From JAWLBW01 sp041687475 (GTDB lineage Bacteria > J088 > JAWLBW01): a DNA stretch of 39,890 nucleotides. The stretch is from the NCBI GenBank assembly GCA_041687475.1, contig JAWLBW010000005.1, forward strand, positions 1 to 39,890, given 5' to 3'. This document shows, piece after piece, positions 14,177-22,539 of this stretch (the stretch's first letter is position 1; every line of letters begins with the position of its first letter). The position numbers were made by a program, and so were the translations under genes. The notes below the pieces were generated by a model that did no database searches, was not told the DNA's origin, and saw only the letters and a list, made by a program, of their open reading frames with translations.

Positions 14177-16284
14177 GCATGTTCGGCTCAAGCCTGAAGC
14201 GGCGCTTCGTCGCCTTCATTTCCGCCGTCGTGGTCATACTCTCGACGGTCCTGTCCGTTCTGTTTTTCATCAACACCAGAACGCTGCTGCACGACGAGCT
14301 CGATCTGCGCGGCGAGCTCATTACCCGCCAGCTTGCCAACGGCGCCGACGTCGGTATCATCAACAACTCGCTGACCTACCTCGACCAGAAGATCAAGAAC
14401 TTCGTAGACGACCGCGACCTTGCCTTTGTTATCTTCCGTCGCGACGACGGCCGTGTCCTGCTCGACTGGTACCGGCACCGTGAGTTACGCGACGAGATCA
14501 ACAAGAACCCCGATGCCCCCTCGTATGCCTTTCAGGGGTACGACGTTCGCCATATTTCGCAGTCGGTAACTTCGTATACCGCCGCACTTACCGCCGACTT
14601 GTTCGCCGTGTTCGGTGAAGAGGCCGTGGGCGAAGCTGCCGAAGCGAAGGTCGAAACCGTAGGCAAGGTCGAAGTCGGCATCAGCACCGAGGCCGTGCAG
14701 GCCCGCCTCGACAACATTCTGAGCTCGGGCCTTCTCGTCGTGCTCACCGGCATTGCCATTGCCCTGCTGATCAGCTATTTCTACATCGACATCACCACCC
14801 GGCCGCTCAAGCGCATGGTTACGGCCGCGGGCAATGTGGCCGAAGGAAACCTGCACGACGAAATTCAGGTCGAGGCCACGGGCGAAATCGGAGACCTGGC
14901 CAGCTCCTTCAACTTCATGCTCACCAACCTGCGCGATCTCTTCCAGAACATCAAGGAAGCAAGCCAGAAGCTCTCGCACGTGAGCAGCCAGGTTGCGCAC
15001 GCCAGTCGTGAAGTCTATGACGGCGCCCGCACGCAGAGCGAATCGGTCGAGTCCATGGGCGGCTACATCAAGGACATGAACGTAGCGCTCAAGGAAACGA
15101 AGGACATGACCGACTCTCTCTCGGTATCGGCCGTCGAGAGTTCATCGTCCATCAACCAGATGAGCATGACCATCAGCGCGGTCGACGAATCGATGCGCGT
15201 GCTGAATGAAAGCGTGCGTGAGACCAGCCTGTCCATCGAAGAAATCGTGGGCTCGATTTCCGAGGTGTCGGCCAACGTGGCCCGCCTCACGTCGGCGGCC
15301 AACGAAACGGCAACCTCGATGCTCGAGATTGACAGCTCGATCAAGCAGGTAGAAGGAAACAGCCGCGAAACGACCGCACTGTCCGAAAAAGTGCAGCAGG
15401 ATGCCGAGCAGGGACGCGAGAGCGTGCAGAAGACCATTGCCGGCATGAACAAGATTCGCGAGTCGTCGCAGCAGATCGACATCGTTATCGGTAGCCTCGA
15501 AGAGAAGACCCACCGAATCGGCAGCATTCTCAACGTCATCGACGAAATCGCCGACCAGACCAATCTGCTTGCCCTGAATGCGGCCATTACCGCAGCCCAG
15601 GCCGGCGACCAGGGTAAATCTTTCGCGGTCGTGGCCGACGAAATCAAGGAACTTGCCGAGCGTACGACCAAGTCGACCAAGGAAATCGCCGATCTCATTA
15701 CGGCCGTGCAGGACGAAAGCCGAAACGCCGTGCGGGCCATGGAAGTCGGCAACCGCAGCATCGAAGCCGGCGTGCAGCTGGCCGACAATGCCGGACAGGC
15801 CCTCGAAGAAATTCTGCAGAGCGCGCGCCGAAGCTCGGGCATGATTCGTGAGATCAGCCGGGCCACGAACGAGCAGGCAAAGGGCAGCCACCAGGTCACG
15901 GTCGCCATCAGCCAGATTGTCGACATGTGCGAACGCATCAGCCGCGCGACCCAGGATCAGAAGGAGCGCAGCCAGCAGATCGTCGAGGCGGCCGAGCGCA
16001 TGAAGAACATTGCCGAAAAGGTGAAGCGAACGACGCGCGAACAGAGCCAGGGGTCGAAGCTCATTACCGCCGCCATCGAGAGCATCAACACCAATATCGG
16101 CCACATCAGCCACAATACCGATGAACAGTCGCGCGGCAGCGATCAGATCGTTCGCAGCGTCGACACCATTCGTGAAATCACACATCGCAATCAGCAGAAC
16201 GTCGGCAAGCTCGAAGACGTAACCGAAATTCTCAATCACCAGACGGCTACCTTGATGGAGCTGGTGCGTAGATTTAAACTGTAG
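14173..16284 (+). CDS. Methyl-accepting chemotaxis protein with very long signalling hairpin
   Basis: The 703-residue transmembrane receptor has TM1 at 12-33, an approximately 150-residue periplasmic region with no domain recognised by eye, TM2 at 186-204 and HAMP at about 205-257. A coiled-coil hairpin follows, whose tip lies near residue 479. The tip segment is IADQTNLLALNAAITAAQAG, then DQGKSFAVVADEIKELAERT. The arms run about 222 residues down and 224 back, close to 32 heptads each, far longer than in Tsr (about 18). There is no C-terminal NWETF-type tether for CheR. Thr and Gln replace the Glu and Arg usually found just after NAA at the tip; this resembles FrzCD-type receptors as I recall them. 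The gene overlaps cheW by four bases. Confidence 0.93.
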   Translation: MSMFGSSLKRRFVAFISAVVVILSTVLSVLFFINTRTLLHDELDLRGELITRQLANGADVGIINNSLTYLDQKIKNFVDDRDLAFVIFRRDDGRVLLDWYRHRELRDEINKNPDAPSYAFQGYDVRHISQSVTSYTAALTADLFAVFGEEAVGEAAEAKVETVGKVEVGISTEAVQARLDNILSSGLLVVLTGIAIALLISYFYIDITTRPLKRMVTAAGNVAEGNLHDEIQVEATGEIGDLASSFNFMLTNLRDLFQNIKEASQKLSHVSSQVAHASREVYDGARTQSESVESMGGYIKDMNVALKETKDMTDSLSVSAVESSSSINQMSMTISAVDESMRVLNESVRETSLSIEEIVGSISEVSANVARLTSAANETATSMLEIDSSIKQVEGNSRETTALSEKVQQDAEQGRESVQKTIAGMNKIRESSQQIDIVIGSLEEKTHRIGSILNVIDEIADQTNLLALNAAITAAQAGDQGKSFAVVADEIKELAERTTKSTKEIADLITAVQDESRNAVRAMEVGNRSIEAGVQLADNAGQALEEILQSARRSSGMIREISRATNEQAKGSHQVTVAISQIVDMCERISRATQDQKERSQQIVEAAERMKNIAEKVKRTTREQSQGSKLITAAIESINTNIGHISHNTDEQSRGSDQIVRSVDTIREITHRNQQNVGKLEDVTEILNHQTATLMELVRRFKL

Positions 16285-16316
16285 CGAGACCGCATATTCC
16301 CTACGGAAGACACCTC

Positions 16317-17375
16317 ATGATCGTCAAGTGCCCACAGTGCGAAGCCAAGTACAAACTCGACCCGGCCAAGCTTACCTCGGCCGAACCGAAGATTCGCTGT
16401 AAGAAGTGCAGCACCGTTTTTAAAGCGGTTGAAGAAAAGCCGGCAGCAACGCCACCGCCTGCAGCGCCCGCCGCTTCCGAGCCACCGCCGACCGAGCGTA
16501 AGGAAGAAGTTCCGGCTCCCGCTCCGACGCCCGCTCCGGCGACTCCGGCGCCTACGCCGGTGGCTTCCGCTCCCGCTGCAACAACGACGGCCGCCGGCAA
16601 CGCGGTGGTTGTGGTGGGGCACGAAAGCGAAGACGTGACCTCGATGGTCGAAGACCTTCTCGGTGAAGAGGGCTTCACGGTGGTGGCCGTGCACGACGGC
16701 ATTCAGGCGCTCATGGAAATCGAGCAGCGCAAGCCGGCGGTTGCCATTCTCGACGTGGCGCTGCCCAAAATGTTCGGCTTCGAAATCTGCGAGGTTATCC
16801 GGCGCGACGACTCGCTTGCCGGTACCCGAACCGTACTCATCGCCGCCATTTACGACAAGACCCGGTACAAGCGTTCTCCTGCTTCGCTATACGGCGCCGA
16901 CGACTACGTCGAAAAGCACCGGATTCCCGAAGACATCGTCGAGAAGATCAAGGCGCTCGTGGGCGGATCGGCTCCCGCCGGAGATTCGGCCGATGCGGGC
17001 GAGGCGAACCAGCAGGCCCCCGCGCCGGCTGCCCCGCAGCCGCAGGCCGCCGCCCCGCAGGCGCCTGCCGCACCGGCCGCCGCGCCGGCCTTCGACGAAT
17101 CGACCCTTTCGCCCCAGGAACGGGAAGACCATGAGAAGGCCAAGCGCCTGGCTCGCATCATTGCTTCCGATGTCGCCCTCTACAATCCCGATGCCATGGC
17201 CGAAGGACTGCGCAACGGAAACCCCATGGACGCTCTCCGTTCCGACATCGAAGAAGGGCGCAAGCTCTACATCGAGCGGGTTCCCGCCGCCGTGCGCGAA
17301 AAGATGGATTACCTTACGCAGGCGCTTGAAGATCTGTTCGAAAAGAAGCGTAAGGATCTGGGTATCGGCCTGTAA
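16317..17375 (+). CDS. Zinc-ribbon / receiver-like domain protein
   Basis: The 352-residue protein begins with an MJ0042-type zinc ribbon, with Cys5, Cys8, Cys28 and Cys31. A Pro/Ala linker (about 40-95) follows, then a receiver fold (about 97-220), a second Pro/Ala linker (about 225-265) and a helical C-terminal region (270-352). The receiver keeps a possible acceptor Asp in AILDVALP, but the acidic pair that binds Mg2+ is replaced (VVVVGHESED), so ordinary phosphorylation is doubtful. Proteins of this layout occur in deltaproteobacterial chemosensory operons. Its TAA shares one base with the ATG of the HEAT-repeat gene. Start ATG 16317 lies 33 bases after the receptor stop. Confidence 0.82.
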   Translation: MIVKCPQCEAKYKLDPAKLTSAEPKIRCKKCSTVFKAVEEKPAATPPPAAPAASEPPPTERKEEVPAPAPTPAPATPAPTPVASAPAATTTAAGNAVVVVGHESEDVTSMVEDLLGEEGFTVVAVHDGIQALMEIEQRKPAVAILDVALPKMFGFEICEVIRRDDSLAGTRTVLIAAIYDKTRYKRSPASLYGADDYVEKHRIPEDIVEKIKALVGGSAPAGDSADAGEANQQAPAPAAPQPQAAAPQAPAAPAAAPAFDESTLSPQEREDHEKAKRLARIIASDVALYNPDAMAEGLRNGNPMDALRSDIEEGRKLYIERVPAAVREKMDYLTQALEDLFEKKRKDLGIGL

Positions 17376-19339
17376 TGTCGGGGGCTGAGCGAACCGAGGT
17401 CGAGCGTTATCGAGCGGCCCTTTCGTTGTCTTCGCTTCTGCCGCCCGTTGTTTTCGACTCGGCTCGCGAGTCCCTGGGCGACGAAGCCTGGCGGGTCAGG
17501 CGGGCGGCGTGGGAGGCGGTGTGCCGTTCGGCTGCCTCTCTTGAGCAGCGGCTCGCGTTTTTCGTCGGTTGCCTTGAAGACAGCGAGAATGCCGGCATCA
17601 GGGGGGCAGCGGGCGAGGCGTTGATCTTTCTGGGCAAGTCTGCGGTACCCTTTCTCTGTCGCTCACTTTCGCAGGCCTCGGAACGCGGAAGGAAGGCCAT
17701 TCTCGACATACTCGTGCAGATTGGCGATCGGGCGGCCGGTCCCGCGGCGCTTCAGACCTTGTTGTCCGACGTCGACGAGAATGTGCGCTTTTCGGCAGCC
17801 GAACTGGTCGGCACGGTGGGCACACGGGATGAAGCCGAGCGCTTGCTTGCTCTTGTCAACGGCATGGAAGGTTCCGACCGCTTTGCGGCACTGACGGCGC
17901 TCGTGCAAATCGCCCGCCGCGAGGGACTGACGGTCGAGGGCGCGGCGTTGCGAGAGTCGTTGGCCGACCCCATCTTTGCGATTCCCGCCATTCAGTTGCT
18001 GGGGTGCTCCGGTAATCAGGATGGCCTGCGCCTGCTGTGGGACATGGTCAGTGACCAATGGCCGCTCGATACGTTGCTGGCGGCGCTGGGCGAGGGTCTT
18101 GCGCGTTATCCGCAGTTGACGCTGGTCGACGCAGGCGATCGCCTTGCCGTCGTTCACAGGCGAGTCCGGGCCGATGCGGTTCCCAGCCGGTTGCGCCGGG
18201 CTGCGTTTGCCGTTACCACGGCGGTCGCCCCGCTGAAGCTGGCCGAGATAGTTTCCTCGCTTCTTGATGAGCCCGACGATGCCGAATGGTTGGCGGGGCA
18301 CCTGCGTGAGCGACCCTCGGAAATCGTGCGCGGTGTTCTTTCTGCCCTGGTACGAAAACCCAACGGAAAGCGAATTGCAGCCCTGTTGCTTGCCGAGCGC
18401 CCCGAACTCGACGGCGAAGCCATTCTGCTGTCTCTGCTCAGCGAAGGGGGCGATCATCGGCGCGAAACCCTTGCCGCCCTGGGCCGCGTGGGTACTTTGC
18501 GCGCGGTGCCGCACCTGATGGCGGCATGCGGCGACGGCGACAGGGCGCTTGCCGAGACGGCAGCCGAAAGCCTCCTTACGCTTGCCGACAAGCGACTGAC
18601 CGGCATGTCCGACCTTCTGGCCATGGGGGTGACCGAGTGGCGGGCCGAGGTCGTCGTACTGATGTTGCCTGCGGTGGGTCGTCTGCCCGCCGAACAGTCG
18701 GTTCCCATTCTCACCCAGGCCATGCGGCATGCCGATGGGCAGGTGCGTCGTGCGGCGGTGCTGGGGGCGGTGGGTGCGGTCGAGCGGGCCGAAATACTGC
18801 AGATTCTTCACGCCAGGCTGTCCGATGAAGACGATGAAGTGAGAAGCGCGGCGGCCTCGGTGCTGGGCGAATCCGGGGCACGGGAAGCCGCGGGCCCGCT
18901 TTCCATTCTGCTCGACGACGAAAACCCATGGGTGCAGGCTGCGGCCTTGCGTGCCCTTTCGAATCTGGGCTGCCCGCCCGAAGACGCGCGCCTGCTCGAG
19001 TTGTTGCGTCAGGGGGGGGTGGTCGCCACCGCTGCGGCCTGGGTGGCCGGACAGCACGTGCGGCAGGAAATGTTTCCGTCGCTGGCCGAGGCAATCGATC
19101 GCCTCGACGATTATCCGACTGCCGAGTTGCTCAAATCGCTTGCCTGGTACGAAAGCGACCTGCAGCCGGGCGTTCTCGGCGTGTTGCTGAGGCATCCGTC
19201 ATGGCCTGTTCGTGGGGCGGCGGCTGCTTATATTACGCACAAGAAAACGCCCTGGATGGTCGAAATGGCCCGCGAGCGCATTGGGGTCGAAGAAGACGGC
19301 CTGGTGCGCATGCATCTGGAACAGCTGGCCGGAGACTGA
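17375..19339 (+). CDS. HEAT-repeat protein of the chemosensory cluster
   Basis: The 654-residue protein is built almost entirely of HEAT-type helical pairs. Recognisable repeats include VRRAAWEAVCRSA, IRGAAGEALIFLGKSAVPFL, VRFSAAELVGTVGTRDEAERLL, VRRAAVLGAVGAVERAEIL, VRSAAASVLGESGAREAAGPL and VQAAALRALSNLG. There is no signal peptide or membrane segment, so it should be a cytoplasmic alpha-solenoid scaffold. Placement between the zinc-ribbon/REC gene (one-base overlap) and cheR suggests it organises or modulates the signalling complex. HEAT proteins in chemosensory operons are known from Geobacter-type clusters, as I recall; the biochemical role is not known to me. Confidence 0.85.
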   Translation: MSGAERTEVERYRAALSLSSLLPPVVFDSARESLGDEAWRVRRAAWEAVCRSAASLEQRLAFFVGCLEDSENAGIRGAAGEALIFLGKSAVPFLCRSLSQASERGRKAILDILVQIGDRAAGPAALQTLLSDVDENVRFSAAELVGTVGTRDEAERLLALVNGMEGSDRFAALTALVQIARREGLTVEGAALRESLADPIFAIPAIQLLGCSGNQDGLRLLWDMVSDQWPLDTLLAALGEGLARYPQLTLVDAGDRLAVVHRRVRADAVPSRLRRAAFAVTTAVAPLKLAEIVSSLLDEPDDAEWLAGHLRERPSEIVRGVLSALVRKPNGKRIAALLLAERPELDGEAILLSLLSEGGDHRRETLAALGRVGTLRAVPHLMAACGDGDRALAETAAESLLTLADKRLTGMSDLLAMGVTEWRAEVVVLMLPAVGRLPAEQSVPILTQAMRHADGQVRRAAVLGAVGAVERAEILQILHARLSDEDDEVRSAAASVLGESGAREAAGPLSILLDDENPWVQAAALRALSNLGCPPEDARLLELLRQGGVVATAAAWVAGQHVRQEMFPSLAEAIDRLDDYPTAELLKSLAWYESDLQPGVLGVLLRHPSWPVRGAAAAYITHKKTPWMVEMARERIGVEEDGLVRMHLEQLAGD

Positions 19340-19342
19340 GTG

Positions 19343-20199
19343 ATGGATCTCGCGCCGGCCTCGTTACGGATGTCTCCGGAAGAATTCCGGCTGTTACGCG
19401 ATCTGATGTACCGCCACTGCGGACTCCATTTCACCGAAGACAACCAGTTTCTTCTCGAAAGCAGGCTCGGAGCCCGCTTGCGTCAGCTGGGCCTGCGAAC
19501 CTTTCGCGACTACTACCTTTACCTCCGTTTTCATCAGAACGCAGCGGCCGAACTCGAATTCTGCACCGACGTGCTGACCACCAACGAGACATATTTCTTT
19601 CGCGAGCAGCAGCAATTGCGTGCCTTCAGCGAGGAAATTCTGCCGCAACTGCATGAAGAGAAGGGTGCCCGTAGAGAGCGCATGCTTCGCATATGGAGCG
19701 CCGGGTGCTCGACCGGCGAGGAACCCTACACCATTGCCATGCTTCTGCTTGAGCAGGAACGCTTCGAAGGCTGGCGAATCGAGATTGTCGGCACCGACAT
19801 TTCGCAAAGGGTGCTCAAGCTGGCGCGACAGGGAATATACGGAAAGAGCGCGTTTCGCACGACCGATGCGAAATTCATCGAGAAGTATTTGAACCGATGG
19901 GCGATAAGTACCGCATCAGCGAGCAGGTACGACGCCTTGTCTCCTTCGGTCACCTGAATCTGCTCGACGCCCGGCGAATCGGCCTGCTGGGAAGCATGGA
20001 CATCATTTTCTGCCGCAACGTACTGATTTATTTCGACGAGCAGATCAAGCGCCAGGTCGTTCAGCACTTCTACGATAAGCTTGTACCGGGCGGGTACCTG
20101 CTTCTCGGGCATTCGGAAAGTTTAGTTAACCTATCGTCGGCGTTCTCGCTCGAGCATCTGCGCCATGACCTCGTTTATCGCAGGCCGAGCGACTCATGA
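19343..20199 (+). pseudogene. cheR: CheR receptor methyltransferase, interrupted by a one-base frameshift
   Basis: CheR transfers methyl groups from S-adenosylmethionine to receptor glutamates. The first frame (19343-19957) carries the helical N-domain (FRLLRDLMYRHCGLHF), the NETYFFRE stretch and the SAM-binding IWSAGCSTGEEPYTIAM. It then loses homology after KFIEKY and stops at 19957. The C-terminal third (VRRLVSFGHLNLL, DIIFCRNVLIYF, VPGGYLLLGHSES) continues in the -1 frame to 20199. Inserting one base, most simply C between 19890 and 19891, restores the family-like KYFEPMGDKYRIS and a protein of about 286 residues. It may be a true mutation, a sequencing error or recoding; no canonical slippery heptamer is seen. 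ATG 19343 follows GGAGA by 7 bases; GTG 19340 is an alternative. Confidence 0.9.
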
Positions 20200-21257
20200 C
20201 CAAACGCCGCGTGCTCATCATCGACGATTCGGCCTATAACCGAACGACCCTTTCGCGAATCGTCGGGGCCGATCCCGAACTCGAAGTCATCGCCACCGCC
20301 GCCGATGGCGAGGAAGCGCTGCGCAAGACGCTGCAGCTCGAGCCCGATCTGATTACGCTCGATCTCGATATGCCGCGCATGGATGGGTTTACCTTTCTGC
20401 GTATCGTGATGCAGAAGCGCCCGGTGCCCATCGTTGTCGTGAGTGCCCAGGCCCAGGCCGAAAACGTTTTCAAGGCCCTCGAGCTCGGGGCCGTCGACTT
20501 TCTGGCCAAGCCCACCCGGGCCATCAGCGAACGTCTGCACGAAATCGCGCCCGAGCTGCTCGGAAAGCTTCGCGCAGCGAGTCGTATCCGTCCCAGGGTG
20601 CCCGTACCCCCGCAGCGTCCGGCCATGCGAGCCGACGATACCGCCAGGGGCGGCCCTGTCGAACAACTCGAGGGCATTGTCGTTATCGGGGCTTCGACGG
20701 GCGGGCCGAGTGCGATTCAGAGGCTGCTGGGCGAACTTCCGATTCTGCCGGTTTCGATTCTTATCGCGCAACACATGCCGCCCCGTTTTACCGAAGCCTT
20801 TGCGGCTCGCCTTAATCGGTATACGGCCTACGGGGTCGAAGAAGCCACCGGTGGAGAAAGTCTGCGGAGCGGAACCTGTTGGATCGGACCGGGAGGAAAA
20901 AACCTGACCGTGCACCGTCATGACGACGAGTGGCGCCTGCAGGTTTCGGCGCCGTCGGGCGATCGATACGTGCCCAGCGTCGACCGACTGCTTCAGTCGG
21001 CGGCGACAGCCGCGGCAGATCGGGTGCTTTCCGTGGTGCTTACCGGAATGGGAGACGACGGCGCCGCTGGTTCACTCGAAATCAGAAAGAATGGTGGAAT
21101 GGTTTTCGTCGAGAGCGAGGAAACGGCCGTCGTCTTCGGCATGCCCCGCGAGGCGGCGCGAATAGCGGGGGCGCACCGTATGCTGCCCTTGCCCGAGCTG
21201 CCGAAAGCCATCGCGCAATGGGTAGAAAAAGTAAGTATGGCCGACCGCACGATTTGA
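20196..21257 (+). CDS. cheB: CheB chemotaxis response regulator / protein-glutamate methylesterase
   Basis: CheB removes methyl groups from receptor glutamates and deamidates receptor glutamines. The 353-residue protein has an N-terminal receiver (1-120) with IIDDSAYNR, acceptor Asp56 in LDLDMP and the Lys in FLAKPTR. A linker (about 125-155) leads to the methylesterase domain with the expected triad Ser167 (GASTGG), His193 (AQHMPP) and Asp288 (TGMGDDGA). All key residues are intact, in contrast to the broken cheR. The ATG overlaps the cheR stop (ATGA). It is the last gene before an internal promoter at 21254-21283. Confidence 0.95.
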   Translation: MTKRRVLIIDDSAYNRTTLSRIVGADPELEVIATAADGEEALRKTLQLEPDLITLDLDMPRMDGFTFLRIVMQKRPVPIVVVSAQAQAENVFKALELGAVDFLAKPTRAISERLHEIAPELLGKLRAASRIRPRVPVPPQRPAMRADDTARGGPVEQLEGIVVIGASTGGPSAIQRLLGELPILPVSILIAQHMPPRFTEAFAARLNRYTAYGVEEATGGESLRSGTCWIGPGGKNLTVHRHDDEWRLQVSAPSGDRYVPSVDRLLQSAATAAADRVLSVVLTGMGDDGAAGSLEIRKNGGMVFVESEETAVVFGMPREAARIAGAHRMLPLPELPKAIAQWVEKVSMADRTI

Positions 21258-21283
21258 AAACAAAACGTCGTGTGTGCTATCAC
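21254..21283 (+). promoter_or_regulatory. Probable promoter of the GAF-cheY-86aa genes
   Basis: TTGAAA (21254-21259) and TATCAC (21278-21283) are 18 bases apart, with TGC immediately before the -10 (extended -10). The start point near 21290 would give a leader of about 16 bases containing GGAG before the ATG at 21306. The -35 overlaps the cheB stop codon. Confidence 0.5.
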
Positions 21284-21305
21284 TAATAAAGTTACCGGAG
21301 TCTCC

Positions 21306-22127
21306 ATGAGCGACGAAAAGGAACGAAGTCTGCTCCATAAGGGAGAAGAATTCCTCCAGATATTCAAGAAGGGAGCCGAGTTCACGCAGGATCTTCTCAA
21401 GGAGAATGAACGCCTGCGCTTTCGGAACGCGGCCCTGGAAGACGAACTGCGCAGTTCTCGCGACGAGAATTCTGCGTCGGAGCTGATCCAGTCGCTCAGG
21501 CTTCAGATCAAGCGTCTTGACGAAGAACTCGAGCAGGTGCGCAATCGCTTCACCGAAGTCGAAGCCGAAAACAAGGACTTTGCGCAGCGGTACATCGAGA
21601 TTGAGGAAGAGAACAACAACCTCGCCAATCTCTACATTGCCAGCTATCAGCTGCACAGCACGCTGAATTTTCGCGAAGTTCTGCAGATCATTCTCGAAAT
21701 CATCATCAACCTTGTCGGCGCCGAACAGTTCGGCATTCTGCTGCTCGACGAAAAGACCGAGCGTCTTGCGCCCGTGGCTTCCGAGGGCATTGAGCTCAGC
21801 GAACTGCCTTCGGTTCGCATCGGCGAGGGCATTATCGGCGAGGTCGCGCAGAGCGGTGAGAATTTCATTCCGAAGGAACTCAACCGTCCGGTCGATCTGC
21901 TGAATCCGCTCGTGTGTATTCCGCTGAAGATCAAGGAACACATCATCGGCGTGCTGGTCATATACAAGCTGCTCGAACAGAAGCAGCAGTTCGCCGACGT
22001 CGACTACGAGCTTTTCACCCTTCTGGCCGGTCATGCGGCCACGGCAATTTTCAGTTCGCGGTTGTACAGCGACAGCGAACGTAAGCTGGCCACGATCCAG
22101 GGGTTCCTGGACTTGTTGACGAAGTGA
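21306..22127 (+). CDS. Coiled-coil GAF domain protein
   Basis: The 273-residue protein has an N-terminal coiled coil (about 20-105, with runs such as LRLQIKRLDEELEQVRNRF) and a GAF domain (about 120-262, LNFREVLQIILEIIINLVGAEQFGILLLDE through LVCIPLKIKEHIIGVLVIY). GAF domains bind small ligands or mediate dimer signalling; no ligand can be inferred. The ATG at 21306 is chosen because GGAG lies 5 bases upstream. An in-frame GTG at 21270 would fall inside the putative promoter. Four bases separate it from the following CheY gene, so it probably modulates or senses for that regulator. Confidence 0.83.
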   Translation: MSDEKERSLLHKGEEFLQIFKKGAEFTQDLLKENERLRFRNAALEDELRSSRDENSASELIQSLRLQIKRLDEELEQVRNRFTEVEAENKDFAQRYIEIEEENNNLANLYIASYQLHSTLNFREVLQIILEIIINLVGAEQFGILLLDEKTERLAPVASEGIELSELPSVRIGEGIIGEVAQSGENFIPKELNRPVDLLNPLVCIPLKIKEHIIGVLVIYKLLEQKQQFADVDYELFTLLAGHAATAIFSSRLYSDSERKLATIQGFLDLLTK

Positions 22128-22131
22128 GTCC

Positions 22132-22509
22132 GTGCAGAAATTCAAAGTTTTGATCGTCGAAGATTCTCCCACGATGCGTCAGCTGATTCTGATGGCGTTA
22201 CGTAGAATCAGAGAGGTCGAAGCAGACGAGGCCGGCGACGGCGTCGAGGGGCTCAAGAAACTCAAGGCCGGCGAGTATCACTTGCTGATCACCGACATCA
22301 ACATGCCCATCATGGACGGGCTCAAGCTGGTCAGCCTCGTGCGCCAGGACGCTCGCCATTCCGGCATTCCCATCATGATCATCACCACGGAAGGCGGCGC
22401 TGAAGATCGCACCCGTGCCCTTGCCCTTGGGGCGAACGCGTACATCACCAAGCCCATTCAAGCGCAGACGGTGCAGGCCAAGGTGAAAGAGCTGCTTCAG
22501 CTCGTCTGA
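22132..22509 (+). CDS. CheY-like single-domain response regulator (second copy)
   Basis: The 125-residue receiver has the acidic pocket LIVEDSPTMRQL, acceptor Asp55 in ITDINMPIMDG, the Thr switch position in IITTEGG and Lys in YITKPI. It differs clearly from the first CheY-like protein at 9511, so the two are not a recent duplication. It starts with GTG four bases after the GAF gene stop, without a strong ribosome binding site, which suggests coupled translation. It has no effector domain. It is probably a phospho-output or phosphate sink of the CheA in the same cluster. Confidence 0.9.
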   Translation: MQKFKVLIVEDSPTMRQLILMALRRIREVEADEAGDGVEGLKKLKAGEYHLLITDINMPIMDGLKLVSLVRQDARHSGIPIMIITTEGGAEDRTRALALGANAYITKPIQAQTVQAKVKELLQLV

Positions 22510-22539
22510 TCGACTTCCCCCTACATCGGAGTTTTTGAA

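Noticed and set aside
15142..16239. 365-codon minus-strand frame opposite the receptor gene
   Set aside because: It mirrors the heptad pattern of the receptor coiled coil and has no ribosome binding site.
19880..19900. Programmed -1 frameshift in cheR
   Set aside because: No X-XXY-YYZ heptamer is present at the junction and no clear downstream stimulator was seen, so mutation or sequence error is more likely; kept as a finding only because the shifted peptide fits well.
22132..22509. Second CheY as a duplicate of the one at 9511
   Set aside because: Beyond the receiver consensus the two sequences differ widely, so no recent duplication.
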